DNA from: Cavia porcellus
Taxonomy: Eukaryota > Chordata > Mammalia > Rodentia > Caviidae
Assembly: GCF_034190915.1 (NCBI RefSeq)
Contig: NW_026947504.1
Span: forward strand, 65,065,474 to 65,129,473
DNA length: 64,000 nucleotides
Direction of reading: 5' to 3'
The translations under genes and the position numbers were made by a program. Below are positions 11,613-22,690 of the stretch, in pieces; within the stretch, counting starts at the first letter, position 1; each line of letters begins with the position of its first letter. Below the pieces are notes generated by a model that saw only the letters and a program-made list of their open reading frames with translations, had not been told where the DNA came from and searched no databases.

Positions 11613-12489
11613 TTGAAACTTCTAAATCTTAAATGAGGATCATAATCTTATATTGTTGTAAAGATAAATAAGATAGCACATGATAAAACCTGCCATAGTT
11701 TGATTAACATTAACACCAATCTTATTGCATCAGCCAAAATTTTAACCCTCATGTGTTGGTTCTGAGTATGTATTTTGAATCAGCAATGAGAAAGTAAGAC
11801 AGCAATCAAGATACTGAAATTCCAGGAGAACCAATTAATAGCAACAGCTATGCCATGTTGGCTATAGTAATAAAACCAGCATCAATTGTATCATCAAATA
11901 GAAACTGGGTACTCACCTACTGGAAGTCAATACCTGTACCCATGTACCACATTTAAAATGTACCACCTTTACCCAAAGAGGAGACCTGTAATTATGTGAA
12001 CACTAAACTAAACAAGTATTGACCTACTGTTGACCCATAATAAGTAGAAAAACTTTTCCTCTCCTAAGACTAGAACCGTATTCACCAGCAATAGAAAAAT
12101 GTTAAGTAGCTATCTGGAAATCCATTGAGGTTAGTAGTTATACTAGTAAAGGTAGTGAGGTGGGAATCTGGAGAACAAAAAAATAAAAACAAATCTTGAT
12201 GAATTAATTAGTTATATATGAGAAGGAGGAGAGAAAAGTGAGATGGGGGTCCTACTGAGGAGTGAAAAGAAATTAGTAGTGGAGCACAGTCAGAGGAAGG
12301 ACAAGCAAGAAAGAAAAAAGATTAACAGAGCAAAATATAGGATATAAAAGTTAAGAAGGAAGTGGAAAACAGTTGAAAGGTGAAAAAAGGAAAAAAAGCA
12401 AACTAAAAGAGGGAAAAAGAACCCAAAACAAATCTAATGGAAAAAGATAAAAATTTAAAAAAAATTTTTAAAAGATCAAGTCAAGGAAA
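11613..12489. other. unassigned A-rich sequence
   Basis: No gene recognised. 12160-12480 is purine-rich on + (GA and AAAG runs). Confidence 0.3.
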
Positions 12490-12568
12490 AAAATCCCCCC
12501 CCCCATCAAACTAACCACCACCTGCTTGCAAGGCAGGTGCTTAGCCGCTGAGCTAAACCTCCAGCCCC
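12490..12568 (-). mobile_element. truncated ID-type SINE
   Basis: The minus strand has GGGGCTGGAGGTTTAGCTCA and the anticodon stem-loop region (CCTGCCTTGCAAGCAGG). The B-box part is replaced by a C-run and diverged sequence. Confidence 0.7.
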
Positions 12569-13398
12569 CTATTCCTTTGTTTTTGAGTGAGTAGTTTCTT
12601 TACAATATCTGCAGACTTGACATTCATCTAGTCATGATTTTCCCCATCCAGCTTTGGGGTGTGTGGTTTTTGAAGTGCCTTCTCGGCACCAAAAGCCCTC
12701 CTGTCCTTTTACCCTACATTGAGGCTTCTAAGAAGTTCAAGCCAACCATGAGAAATGTGACCAGACTTCTGGTCTCTGCTGAATGTAGGCCGTGGAGAGG
12801 GGATTCTAGTGGACTGTTGGGCTTAATATCAATAGTCACAGGGTGTGCTTCAGTCTTCTGTCCCTAGACTTTGTCCTCACCCAGGCTGAGGTTGTTTGGT
12901 TAGTCCTCACTTATGCTGCCCCCTGTGAAAGGGAAGCAAAATGTAGACCTTACTGGGAGTTAATGGATGTTCTCACCCTGTGTGGAGAGGCTGATCCAGA
13001 TGTCAGATTCCAGCACAGGCCTGCAGCTCATATGCTTGTTCAAGACGGGGGAAGGGGATTGTAGTTCCTAGAAACAGCCTTTTAATATCTTTTTTGAGGG
13101 AAATCATTTGCTTAATAAATAATAGAAAAAATGTGTCATTAATCAATCTGACCAACATACTGAGAGCCAAAAAAAAAAAAGCTTGTTACTTGGATTTGAG
13201 GGCAAATGCTCTGATTCTGGGGTACCCAATAGACCGGGCTTGACCACCTATCCCGTAATGCCAGGAGAGGAGCATTGGTGAAGGGCAGGAGTGGAGCTTT
13301 AATCAGCATGATCATTCTGAGAAACACATGTAAAGGATTTCAAGATCTGTCTTGAGGGGGCTGATAGAAGCTTTGGGGGTTTCATAGAAAAGGAGAAT
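12569..13398. other. unassigned sequence
   Basis: No gene or repeat family is recognised with confidence. Part of it (12630-13060) is moderately GC-rich with short open frames of no known family. Confidence 0.3.
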
Positions 13399-13491
13399 AG
13401 GGGCTAGGGATTTAGTTCAGCGGCATAAGTGCCTGCCTTATAAAGCAGGCAGCCGTGAGTTCGATCCCTGGTAACGATAAAAAGGAAAAAG
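13399..13491 (+). mobile_element. ID-type SINE
   Basis: GGGGCTAGGGATTTAGTTCA start, GAGTTCGATCCCTGG B box, and the tail GATAAAAAGGAAAAAGAC typical of this window's ID subfamily. 'aaaggagaata' occurs on both sides as the target duplication. Confidence 0.85.
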
Positions 13492-14173
13492 ACAAGAAAG
13501 AAAAGGAGAATAAAGGCAAGGATTAGGGGTGTACATTGGTAGGCTATATAGCTATTAAAGTAAATAATCCTGGTCAAGTCTGGGCTGGTCAATCAGTATC
13601 TCAAGACTAGTTGTGTGAGGAAGGTGACATGAGCCATCATCACTTGAAGAGGAAGTTTGGTTCCCATCGTGAATGATACCTCTTGCTCTGAAGGTGTCAT
13701 CAGTTCTCATCATGTTATTGTTATCCTGTGGGAGTTGACTTCATCATGGGGAGGTCAGCAAGCTTTCCCCATGACCCGAGGTGATTAAAAGTTTAGCACA
13801 ATGGCTGGAGACTTCTAGGCACAGCTCAGGAGATCTGGAACTAAATGTTGTAAAAGCTAGAAATTAGACATCCTTGCAAATTCTGAAAGCCATTGGAGTT
13901 ATTCTTATCTTGGTGTTCTCAGTGTTGAAGGGAAATTAAATTTAGGGCTAGTAAACCTTGTAACACAGACATTCCAATTAACATGCATAATTGCAGAGGC
14001 GAGCAGGGATCTGACCCAAAGTTTTAAGGTCATACAGGTGACCAAAAACATGGATGCAGAAAGGCCACACTTTATCCTGCTTGTAGTAGCCCATTCAGTA
14101 CCTGCATGTCTCGCCTCCAAGTCTCTGTTAGTCCAAAATTATGATTCCAGACAAGGCTCTGATTTCTACAATC
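13492..14173. other. unassigned sequence
   Basis: I see no gene or familiar repeat in this stretch. Confidence 0.3.
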
Positions 14174-14189
14174 CATAAAATTACTTTCT

Positions 14190-14302
14190 TTTTTTTTTAA
14201 TTTTTTTTTGTTTTTTTTCCTTTTTATCGGTACCAGGGATTGAACTCACGACTGTCTGCTTGTAAGGCAGGCGCTTATGCCGCTGAGCTAAATCCCCAGC
14301 CC
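14190..14302 (-). mobile_element. ID-type SINE with TSD
   Basis: A T-rich tail followed by TATCGGTACCAGGGATTGAA and the complement of GGCTGGGGATTTAGCTCAGC. It is flanked by CATAAAATTACTTTCT at 14174-14189 and 14303-14318. Confidence 0.9.
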
Positions 14303-14318
14303 CATAAAATTACTTTCT

Positions 14319-14780
14319 AAACCTTAAAAAATGATAGTCCCAAAGTCTCAAAAAATCAAATACTTAAAGCATTTCTAATGTATGCTCCCCACCATCCCTC
14401 CCTTCTTGCTTCCAAACCACTATAGCGCTCTTCAAGGCTATCTCTTGACAGCACCTACTTGCTTCCCCTGGCTGTCTCCCACTTGAAGGCATCCTTTGCT
14501 GGATTGTATCTGGCTGTTTGTGGGGTCTGAAGGGTGCAGCTGTCAGGAAAGAGGAGAAAGGATAATAAACTTGTGCAAGTAAGCTATGGGCAAGGGAAGA
14601 CCTCCAGCCCAGAAGAGACCCACTCAGGGCCCATTGGAGGACCTGAGCAGAGGAGAAAAACCCAGCTTTGAGGCTCTCTCAGGAAAAGTTGAGGCAGCTC
14701 TGAAAAGTGTGGAAGAGGCAGCACTTTAATGGACATTAAAGAGCCTACTTGGGGAATGGCGCAGCAAAAAATAATCCCTT
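14319..14780. other. unassigned sequence before the half-L1
   Basis: Pre-insertion flank of the half-L1; no gene recognised. Confidence 0.3.
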
Positions 14781-14798
14781 AAAGAAATGCTATTGTTG

Positions 14799-17700
14799 TT
14801 CTCCGGGAGAACATGGTGGATAGACAACAGCAACTACCGGAGGCTCTCTGAAAGGCTCGGCTCAGGGGCCAGGAATGATGCGGACTAAGGAGACACGAAC
14901 TTGTAGAGATATGCTCTGCTGACTCTGGAACGAACTGGGCTGAGAGAAACCAACTTAGAATACAGCCCTGGCGCTAAAATAGAAACAGAAAAGACTCGGT
15001 GTAGAGGCTCGACCCCGCGCCATTGGAAACCGTGATTTGGGTTTCCCGCCGCCCGGCGGCTGGCTGCCTCCGCAAGCGGCTCGGCAAGGAGAGACACGCA
15101 GAAGCTCTGGGAACGGGAGTCTGCGAACCGAGTCGAAAACAGGACGGACAAGGAGGCATACACGAAAACTGACTGGTGGTGAGGTGAGAGAAACTGACCC
15201 CCTACCACAGTTTGACTCCAGCTGAGGGCTTTCTGGGCTCAGGCAGTCCTGTAAGAGCAGGGCGCGGTGGCGACTCCAGCCACACATTCCCCTCTCGGAC
15301 GGGATTGGTGAAAAGTGCCTGGCCTGCGTGACGCTGCTGGCGGACTCCCTAGGCTGGCCTAACCCAGATCCCAGAGCCTGACGGTGGCCCGGAGGGGCGA
15401 CTGACTCCCGCGTAGGCTGCCTAGTCCGTAACTCCCTGGTGTGCAGTGGTGGGCGGGAACACCTAGCCAGCGCAATTTGATCAGGCTGTGGCTGACAGGC
15501 AGGGAAGCCGGGCCTCCTATGTAAGCTTGCATTTTATAAGGAACAGAAAATATGGGAAAGGGAAGCAACAAGAAAGGCTCCTCGGCCCCCAATTCTGAGA
15601 AACAGGCAATAGTGGACACCGCACCAATATACATTAAGCGCCATATAGAGAGCCTCATAGACCAATTCAGGAATGAAGTTATCAACGACCTGAAGCTAGA
15701 AGTATGCAGAATAGTTAGAGAAATGCTAAGCACCACCCAGGAAAAAACAGATGGTGGAATGGAAGAACAGAAAAAGAGGGGAGAATTGCTTGATGGAGAA
15801 AACAGAGAAAGCATTGAGTATGTGAAGCAGGTTCAAAGGGACTATCAAGGAATTAAGAAGTCTATCCAAGACTGGCATAACAGCTTGAAAGAAACTAAGG
15901 ACAGACTATCTGAACTGGAGGGCAGACTTGTAATATGGGAGAATGAAATGAAAAACTTCTTAAAAATAACAAAGAAACAAACAGCAATAATACAAAGACA
16001 AGAAGATGATAAGAGGAGCCATAACTTAAGGATTAAGAACATAAAAGAAGAAGTAGGGACACAAACAAGTGAACTACAAAAGCTACTCACAGAAATAATC
16101 CAGGAGAATTTCCCTAATTTAGCAAAAGGTAAAGATACTCAGATGTATGAGGCATACAGGACCCCAGCTACCTACAACCCAAACAGAGCAACACCCAGGC
16201 ATATAATAATAAAAATTCTAGAAATTCAATACAAGAACAGAATATTAAAAGCTGTAAGAGACAAGAAACAGACTACTTACAAGGGAACACCCATCAGAAT
16301 TACAGCAGATTTCTCTTCACAAACCATCAAATCACAAAGAGCATGGGGGGAAATAATTCAAGCTTTGAAAGATAATAATCTCCAGCCAAGATTGAGATAT
16401 CCTGCACAACTGTCCCTGGAAATTGATGGAAAAACGAGGTGCTTCCAGGATAAAGAGGAACTGGGGGAATTTGCAACCACCAATTCAACCCTACAGAAAG
16501 TATTGCAGGATATTCTAAAAAAAGAAAAATACAAAGAACCCAGAAATAGTGGCGGGGAGGCTGCAACGAATGGAGCAGAGAACAAAATGAAGAAGACAAA
16601 CTGACAGCTACTGACAGAAAAAGAGCTCAACAGAAATGAGACAGAGAAGATTGGATGATAGGAACAGCTATTTTGGAGAAAATGACATCTTAATAGGTAA
16701 TACTGATTTAGTGCCATCTTGTTTTGAAGTCTCATCTAGCTTTTGTCCTTCTGTCTCCAATGGTCTAAATAGGTTGTATCTTATGGAATTTTATTATGTA
16801 CGATAGTATAAGCAAAAACCTTTTAAAGACAAGGAGATTATACAGAAACCATTGTTCATTTTCTGTTAGTCGATTCTAAATACTCTATAATGCTGTCATT
16901 CTCTTAAATGGTTTTACATTGTTTTGATATACTTAATGCTACAGTATACGAAGTTGTACTCAAGGACTTCAAGGAAAGAGTCAATATGGTAACTACTTTT
17001 GGGTCGGAAATATCTGGTGGTGAAACACTATTCTACTTAAATGGTTATGTTTTGATCTGCCCTGTTTCGCTGTTATGCCCTCTTTTTTCTCAATCTCCAC
17101 TCCATTATTTACTTTTTTATTTTTATCCGTTTAATTAAAGGGAAAAAATAGCAGGATATAATATAGTAACCCACTTTGATTTTCTGTTATCTCGATTTGA
17201 AGCCCTGTATTACTCTCACCATCTTGTTTTGACTGATGTTCCCCTATTCTGTTTTGCTGGATAGTATCAGGTTCGAAAGTTTAGGCATCAGCTGAGAAGA
17301 TAATGAGATTCATTATAACGCCCATTCTTGTTGACTTTTATCTACTTTTGAAGACCTACAATGTCTCCAATGTTTTGGTTTTGTCGGTTTTATTCTTTAC
17401 TGTTTTGTTCAATTGTATTACAACTAATGATATAGGCAATTCTATTAGAAATAGTGGGAGGCATTATGGTAACCATTGTTGATCACCTTGTATTATGTTT
17501 TTATATTATCTATTATGTCCACCCTTTTGACTTGACCGATTCTGTTCTGTTATGTCACATTTGGTTTTACTCTCTTCCAAAAAAGCAATAAGAACCGTGG
17601 GAGCAATGAAACCCAAAATGTGTAATAGTCATTGTACAAAAGAGAGGAAAAGAAAGTGCTCTAAACTATATAACTGCATGTATATTTAAGTGTATAAGAT

Positions 17701-17844
17701 AGAAAATGATATCACAGAGTTTTATTGGATCATTGAACAGAACTGTTTGCAGTATCATTGTTGGAACGTCCACTCTACAAGCTTTAATTTTGTGACTTGA
17801 ACAATTATTTCTAAGATGGCAATATGTAATCCATTAAAAAAAGA
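14799..17844 (+). mobile_element. half-L1 (HAL1-like) retrotransposon, ORF1 only, complete with TSD
   Basis: The element runs from TTCTCCGGGAGAACATGGTG to an A-rich tail. It is bounded by identical 18-bp copies of AAAGAAATGCTATTGTTG (14781-14798 and 17845-17862). The ~750-bp 5' UTR is CpG-richer than its surroundings (15000-15480). ORF1 occupies 15552-16604. Directly after the stop comes a 3' UTR homologous to the 3' UTRs of the ORF2-bearing L1 copies at 4.2-4.7 kb and 44.9-45.3 kb (both minus strand). ORF2, normally about 3.8 kb, is absent. This is the layout of mammalian half-L1 families, which must borrow ORF2p from autonomous L1. A single internal deletion of one L1 copy is the alternative; the complete ends and TSD show that it inserted in this form. 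Confidence 0.85.
15552..16604 (+). CDS. L1 ORF1 protein (RNA-binding nucleic-acid chaperone), intact
   Basis: The open frame encodes 350 residues without a break. L1 ORF1p binds L1 RNA as a trimer in cytoplasmic RNP particles and acts as a nucleic-acid chaperone. The basic N-terminus (MGKGSNKKGSS) is followed by a Lys/Glu-rich coiled-coil region (about residues 50-150). An RRM-like domain starts at RSHNLRIKNIKEE (about 155), with TPRHIIIKI near 213. The C-terminal domain contains YKGTPIRITADFSSQT (about 243) and continues to about 330. Length is close to the usual 330-370. The start is the first ATG after a long non-coding leader. A neighbouring broken L1 (49.6-50.3 kb, minus) carries the same YKG-PIRITADFS motif, so both belong to one lineage. 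No ORF2 follows. Whether it is expressed cannot be told from sequence. Confidence 0.9.
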   Translation: MGKGSNKKGSSAPNSEKQAIVDTAPIYIKRHIESLIDQFRNEVINDLKLEVCRIVREMLSTTQEKTDGGMEEQKKRGELLDGENRESIEYVKQVQRDYQGIKKSIQDWHNSLKETKDRLSELEGRLVIWENEMKNFLKITKKQTAIIQRQEDDKRSHNLRIKNIKEEVGTQTSELQKLLTEIIQENFPNLAKGKDTQMYEAYRTPATYNPNRATPRHIIIKILEIQYKNRILKAVRDKKQTTYKGTPIRITADFSSQTIKSQRAWGEIIQALKDNNLQPRLRYPAQLSLEIDGKTRCFQDKEELGEFATTNSTLQKVLQDILKKEKYKEPRNSGGEAATNGAENKMKKTN

Positions 17845-17862
17845 AAAGAAATGCTATTGTTG

Positions 17863-17945
17863 AGTCAGGGATTTAGCTCAGCGGCTCAAGCACCTGCCTG
17901 TAAGCATGAGGTTGTGAGTTCCATCCCCGGTACCTCCCCCCCTAA
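17863..17945 (+). mobile_element. ID-type SINE sharing its target site with the half-L1
   Basis: It reads 'gtcagggatttagctcagcg', then 'gagttccatccccggtacc'. It follows the downstream TSD copy of the half-L1 immediately and is itself followed by 'aaagaaagaaaatgctactg', a diverged copy of the same target sequence. Confidence 0.8.
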
Positions 17946-18160
17946 AAAAAGAAAGAAAGAAAATGCTACTGTCAAGGCATAAGCAGAGGAGTGTAAGGCG
18001 GTCGTATGGAAGGAAAACAAGACCTGAAAAGAGGCATTCGCTGTAAAAGGACAGGATAGAGAAGGCGTTGTTGACAAGGAAACAACTCAGGATTCTTTGG
18101 AAAAAAGGAGAATAAAGTGATGCTGAAGATTAATGATCCTTAAACAGGACAAGATATAAC

Positions 18161-18262
18161 TGTTAGCCAGATGTAGTGGCACACACCTGTAATCCCAGTG
18201 CTCAGGAGGCTGAGGCAGGACAGTCCTGGGAGTTCAGGTCAGCCAGGGTACACAGTAAAAAT
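18161..18262 (+). mobile_element. B1-type SINE
   Basis: 'gccagatgtagtggcacaca', 'cctgtaatcccagtgctcag' and 'gaggctgaggcaggac' are the 7SL-derived left part of a B1; the right part is short. Confidence 0.8.
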
Positions 18263-19872
18263 TTTAAAAATTCCCTAGCCAGTGGGAAGAGAAGACCGTA
18301 AAAAGCTTTGAGAATAGCCTAGAGATCTTTTTAAACGAAAGATTCTAATTCACTAGGGCCACAATCCTGCCTGAGCTCTGCATTTCTAACAGCCTCCGTG
18401 GGGAGGTTGCTGGTTCTTAGACTCTGCTTTCTGAAGCAAGAAGTCTTCCAGATCTGAGAACGGAGAAAGCTAAACAGTAGAAGCTGCCAACCAGAGACTC
18501 AATCATGGGTCAAATTCTTTCGAAATCCTTCTAGTTCTAGTTCAAATTTAAGGTTGCCTTTGCAGGTTTCCAAAAGTTAAAGGATATGAGGAGGTTAGTG
18601 TGTGGGGCCAGGAAAAAGATCTCAGATGTAGGGACTTTCTTCAGCCTCCTTGGGCGTGGAGAAAAATGGCTGATTTTCAACTGAAATAGGGGGCCCAACT
18701 GAATTCAGGGAGAAAAATGCTAGAAAGAAGGTCTCTGAAGGACTCTAAGGAGCTGCTACATTCCCTAAGGCAGCTTTTCATAGGCTACCTGGGGGCAATC
18801 ACTGGGAGGTTTTGAAAAAAGATAGAGGGTACCCCTGTCAAGCTCTTGCCAAACCAGCTGACCTACTGAGAGGTGCTGCTAACTGTAATAGAGGCCGAAT
18901 GTTATCTGTATCAAGTTTAAAACAGTTTTAGGGGGAAATAAGGACAGGCCAACGCAGCCAGGAAAGGCTGGGTGTTGGCTTTGCAGAAAGCTGAGTTACA
19001 CTTACAAATAGCATTGCCAGGTGTCCTGTATCGAACTGGACAAGGTGGTATTTTAGCTTCTGGAGTATTCAAAAGCAGTCAAGGCCTGTTTTTAAAAAAT
19101 CATTATTTTTAAGATGTAACTTATCTTATGTTTTGATTGACTTCTAATCAGCAGAGGTTTGTAATTTCAGCTTTTAGTTAATTCTGCTAAGGACTGAATG
19201 GACAAACGTGACCTAAAAGAACCTTATAGGTCTTTTGAAATGTAAAGGATCCTTTTGTTTATCTGTTTGCAAGTAAAATGTTCCAAAACCACTGTTAAGT
19301 ATTCCATTAAATAGAGTAAAAGTGTACCCACTAGAGGGGAGAATACACCCTTTGAAAAAGTTACTTGACTCAGCCCTGGTCTCTGTGGGGTGATTTGTAA
19401 TCCTGTTTACCAGTGAAACAGGGAAAACACATTTCTCTTCGGGGCTATAATGAAAGCTAATGTTTATTAAAGATGTACAGTGTGCCTTGTGTGAGCCCTT
19501 TACATCCTCTCCCTCCTCTCTCACAGTCGTCATGGAAGAGAAAACAAGCTGAGAATCAGTATTCAGGTCCCAAACCTGGAAGTTATCTTCAATTCTGCTG
19601 CAGGAACTTAGAAACTAAATTTGCTAAAACAAAAAATCCACTAACTCTCCACTTAGACCTATAAATACCCACCCGATGGGTAACTGAAAACAGGATAAGA
19701 AGTGTGGCATTTCTATGTTTGTATCTGTTTTCTTTTTTACTTTAAACTTTGATTCAGATTCCTGCTAAACTCTACATGTAGACTTCTTAATTACGTAAAA
19801 AATGTCTGTATAAAAACTGGTAATGAAAAGTGTGTTAGCCCTAAATCTATTTAACTTTTCTCATTTCCCTTC
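18263..19872. other. unassigned sequence
   Basis: 1.6 kb without a recognisable gene. The open frames on both strands near 19.2-19.7 kb are short and resemble no family. Confidence 0.3.
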
Positions 19873-19886
19873 AAGACTAAAGTCCT

Positions 19887-19986
19887 GGGGCTGGGGATTT
19901 AGCTCGTGGCATAAGCGCGTGCTTTGCAAGCGCATGATCGTGAGTTTGATCCCTGGTACCGATTTAAAAAAAAAAAAAAAGAAAGA
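19887..19986 (+). mobile_element. ID-type SINE with TSD
   Basis: GGGGCTGGGGATTTAGCTCG start, GAGTTTGATCCCTGGTACCG B box, long A tail. It is flanked by AAGACTAAAGTCCT at 19873-19886 and 19987-20000. Confidence 0.9.
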
Positions 19987-20029
19987 AAGACTAAAGTCCT
20001 AAGGTAAGAGTAAGATATTTTCAAGATTC

Positions 20030-20440
20030 TGGCTTTGCAGGCCAGTCACCCATGATGGGACTGCCCCCTAAGCAAGAAGGATTGCTTATGACAGAATCAA
20101 GGCTGCCTCCCTAAGCTGGAGTATCTCAGGACAACTGAATTGCCTGACCGAGCAACGACAACTTTCTGTGAATGAGGAAGACCTGGCAAACCAGAGCTGA
20201 GATAACGATCAACCAGGCCAGTCAAGACTGCTGACTGTGCATACTTTGTTCATTTGCTCTGTGACCCCAAAACTTGTCAGAACCCTAAGAGAGGATTTGG
20301 GGAGCTAGTGCCCCGGTTTCCCAGTGTGGCCACAGTGAGTAATAAAATCCTTTCTTGCACGGCCACTACTCATATCTCTGGAGGTGACAGATGGCAGAAC
20401 CTGGTCCACTGGAGACTTCCAGACTCAGGCTTCTTGCCCA
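20030..20440 (+). mobile_element. possible LTR fragment
   Basis: The stretch has an AATAAAATCC polyadenylation-like block (about 20340) followed by a C/T-rich segment, as in many ERV LTRs. The ends were not delimited and no partner LTR was found, so the call is weak. Confidence 0.25.
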
Positions 20441-21018
20441 GGACTCCAGTAATAATTTTTTTTCTCTTAGAACTCCTTTTCCAACTTACTAACAAAATCT
20501 GCCAGCTATAGCTACAAATATATTTTTTAAAAAATTATCACTTTTCACTGTGGATCAGTTTCTCATTATTTTTCTTGGTTGGACATTTTATTGCCCTTCA
20601 AACGGCCTCCCTCATGCCTGTTACCCTCCGCAGAATCATCCCTTCTCTTCACAGTGACGAATGACCTCTTCAAACACTAAGTCAGGTTACATATTCTCCA
20701 ATAGCTTCCCTTCACAGATAAAATAAAACCCAAAGTCATTTCCAGGACTTCCCTGTAGAGTCAGGCTTCTGATTGATAAGTGCAAATTCTTCATCCTTTC
20801 ATTCAGCAGATGTTTATTGAGGGTCTTCTATGTGCCAAGCATTCTTTTGGATGTTAATACATTGCACTTGTGCAAAGCTCATTGTTGCAGTCAGGGATTG
20901 CAAGGAAAACGATTACAAATGGGACACATAATTTATAGTATTATTTTATAAAAGTCACCCAAAGAGTTAAATACAACAAGTGCAGAAAAATCTGTGCACA
21001 CACTAAAGACCCCAAAAA
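20441..21018. other. unassigned sequence
   Basis: No gene or repeat recognised. Confidence 0.3.
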
Positions 21019-21101
21019 GAGCAGGGGATTTAGCTCAACAGCAAAAGTGCCTGCCTGGCAAGCACAGGTTCATGAGTTTGATCCCCGGTACCAAAAAAAA
21101 G
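21019..21101 (+). mobile_element. ID-type SINE
   Basis: 'agcaggggatttagctcaac' start, 'gagtttgatccccggtacc' B box and a short A tail. Confidence 0.8.
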
Positions 21102-22596
21102 GACCCTAGAAAATCCAGCTGAGGGCTGAGATCCCACAGCAACATTCTGCATGAATCCAGCTGAAGACGTAGAGCCCATGACAATGTCTCATGCAATGTC
21201 TCATCACAGATCTGTGCTGTGAAGGACCAAAGGTCAGTGGTAGAAGCTAGAAAGTCTGTGCCAGAGGGATGAAGGATTTACACCAGTAGGTTGAGGGTTC
21301 TGCAGTGCATCCAGGAAGTGACACTCAAAGTAAGGACCAGGGCTTCCCTGAAAAGTACGATATCCATCTGCTGACAATCAGAACAACCACGTTCATATTG
21401 GGAAGCCAGTGTGACAAGCTTCTCCAAGGGACTGAACAGCACACCATCTTCCTCTCTGGAGCTAGGAAGCGATGCTCAAAGTAAGGACCAGAGCTCCCCC
21501 AAAGTGAACACTCAGTGACAAGATCTCCAGCTCCTCGGACAATATCAGGTTCTGAGAAGCTCAGCAATCTCCTCCGTTAGAACCAAGTTACAAGAGGACC
21601 AACACCACCCCAGAGACCAACAACAATAAGGAGAACCCGCAATGCTAAACTTTTCCTTACCAGTTCTCCATTTAATGTTGACAGCAATCCTCAGCTGGGC
21701 CATGTATGTTCAGCACCACACTGAGTCAGTTCAGCTGGATTTTACAAGTTGACTACCGCTTATCAATCCAACCACACTCATATTCTAGCAGAAAAAGACA
21801 ATAATCAAATACATAGTGTTTTAGGTAAAATAAGCAATATGGAGGAATATGAACCAGGAGAAGAGATTAAGGAATGTCAAAATGGCAGTGAAGAGCCGTT
21901 ATTTATTGCAGCAGGGCCTTCCTGAGAAAGTGACATTTGAGCAGAAGCTTAAGAAGGAATGAGCCGAGTGGATTCCAGAGGAAGTACATTTCAGGAAGAG
22001 GAAAGAGCAATTGCAGAAGTTCTAAAGAAGAAGCATGTATGGCATGTTTGAGGAATAGTAAGAAAACCAAACTGGACAGAGAGAAGGCAAGTAAGCCTAA
22101 GTCAGAGAGGTCTTGGGCATGGATGGAGGAGAGGGCAGACCAGGCTCACAGATATCACACAAACCCACGCACACTCCCAGGGACTTGGACTTGAGCTGTT
22201 GGGAATCTGGGAGAGAGGAAATTGTGTAGAAGAGCAGGGAGACTGCAGGGAGACTGATTCAGCATCAAGTTAGGAGCAGCAGGAGGGGTGTGGGCCTGAG
22301 TGGTGACCATGCAAGGACAGCAAGGGGCTCACATGTTGCTGAACCAATAGTGAGTGGATGAACTTGAACCCACTCAGCTGGCAGGTGATGGAGCCAAGGT
22401 TCTCAGGCAGTGGGGCAACTTCAGGCCTTTGCTAATAACCACAAATACGATGAGAGAAGAGCTAGAGAGAGGAGTTAGTGCAACCCCCTTGGAGCTTCCT
22501 GTTGTTAAGAGGATGGAAAATATTTCGTATTGGAAGCTTTATTGGAAAAGGCAGAAGACAGACAAATAATTTTCTGAATACAAAACATATGGAACA
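21102..22596. other. unassigned sequence with an internal partial duplication
   Basis: 'actcaaagtaaggaccaggg' near 21322 and 'gctcaaagtaaggaccagag' near 21472 are parts of two ~150-bp spaced similar blocks. No gene is recognised. The short + frames at 21.9-22.6 kb are basic and resemble no family. Confidence 0.35.
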
Positions 22597-22690
22597 GGGC
22601 TAGGGAAGTATCTCAGTGGTAGAGTGCTTGCCTAGCATGCACAATTCCCTGGGTTCCATCCATCCCCAGTACTGAAAAAATACAAAAGCA
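22597..22690 (+). mobile_element. ID-type SINE, classic subtype
   Basis: 'agggctagggaagtatctca', 'gtggtagagtgcttgcctag' and 'tccccagtactgaaaaaa' match the classic rodent ID consensus more closely than the 'gcataagc' subtype common elsewhere in this window. Confidence 0.8.

Noticed and set aside
14885..15287. Minus-strand frames over the half-L1 5' UTR as antisense genes
   Set aside because: They lie in the GC-rich 5' UTR, overlap each other in different frames and show no family resemblance.
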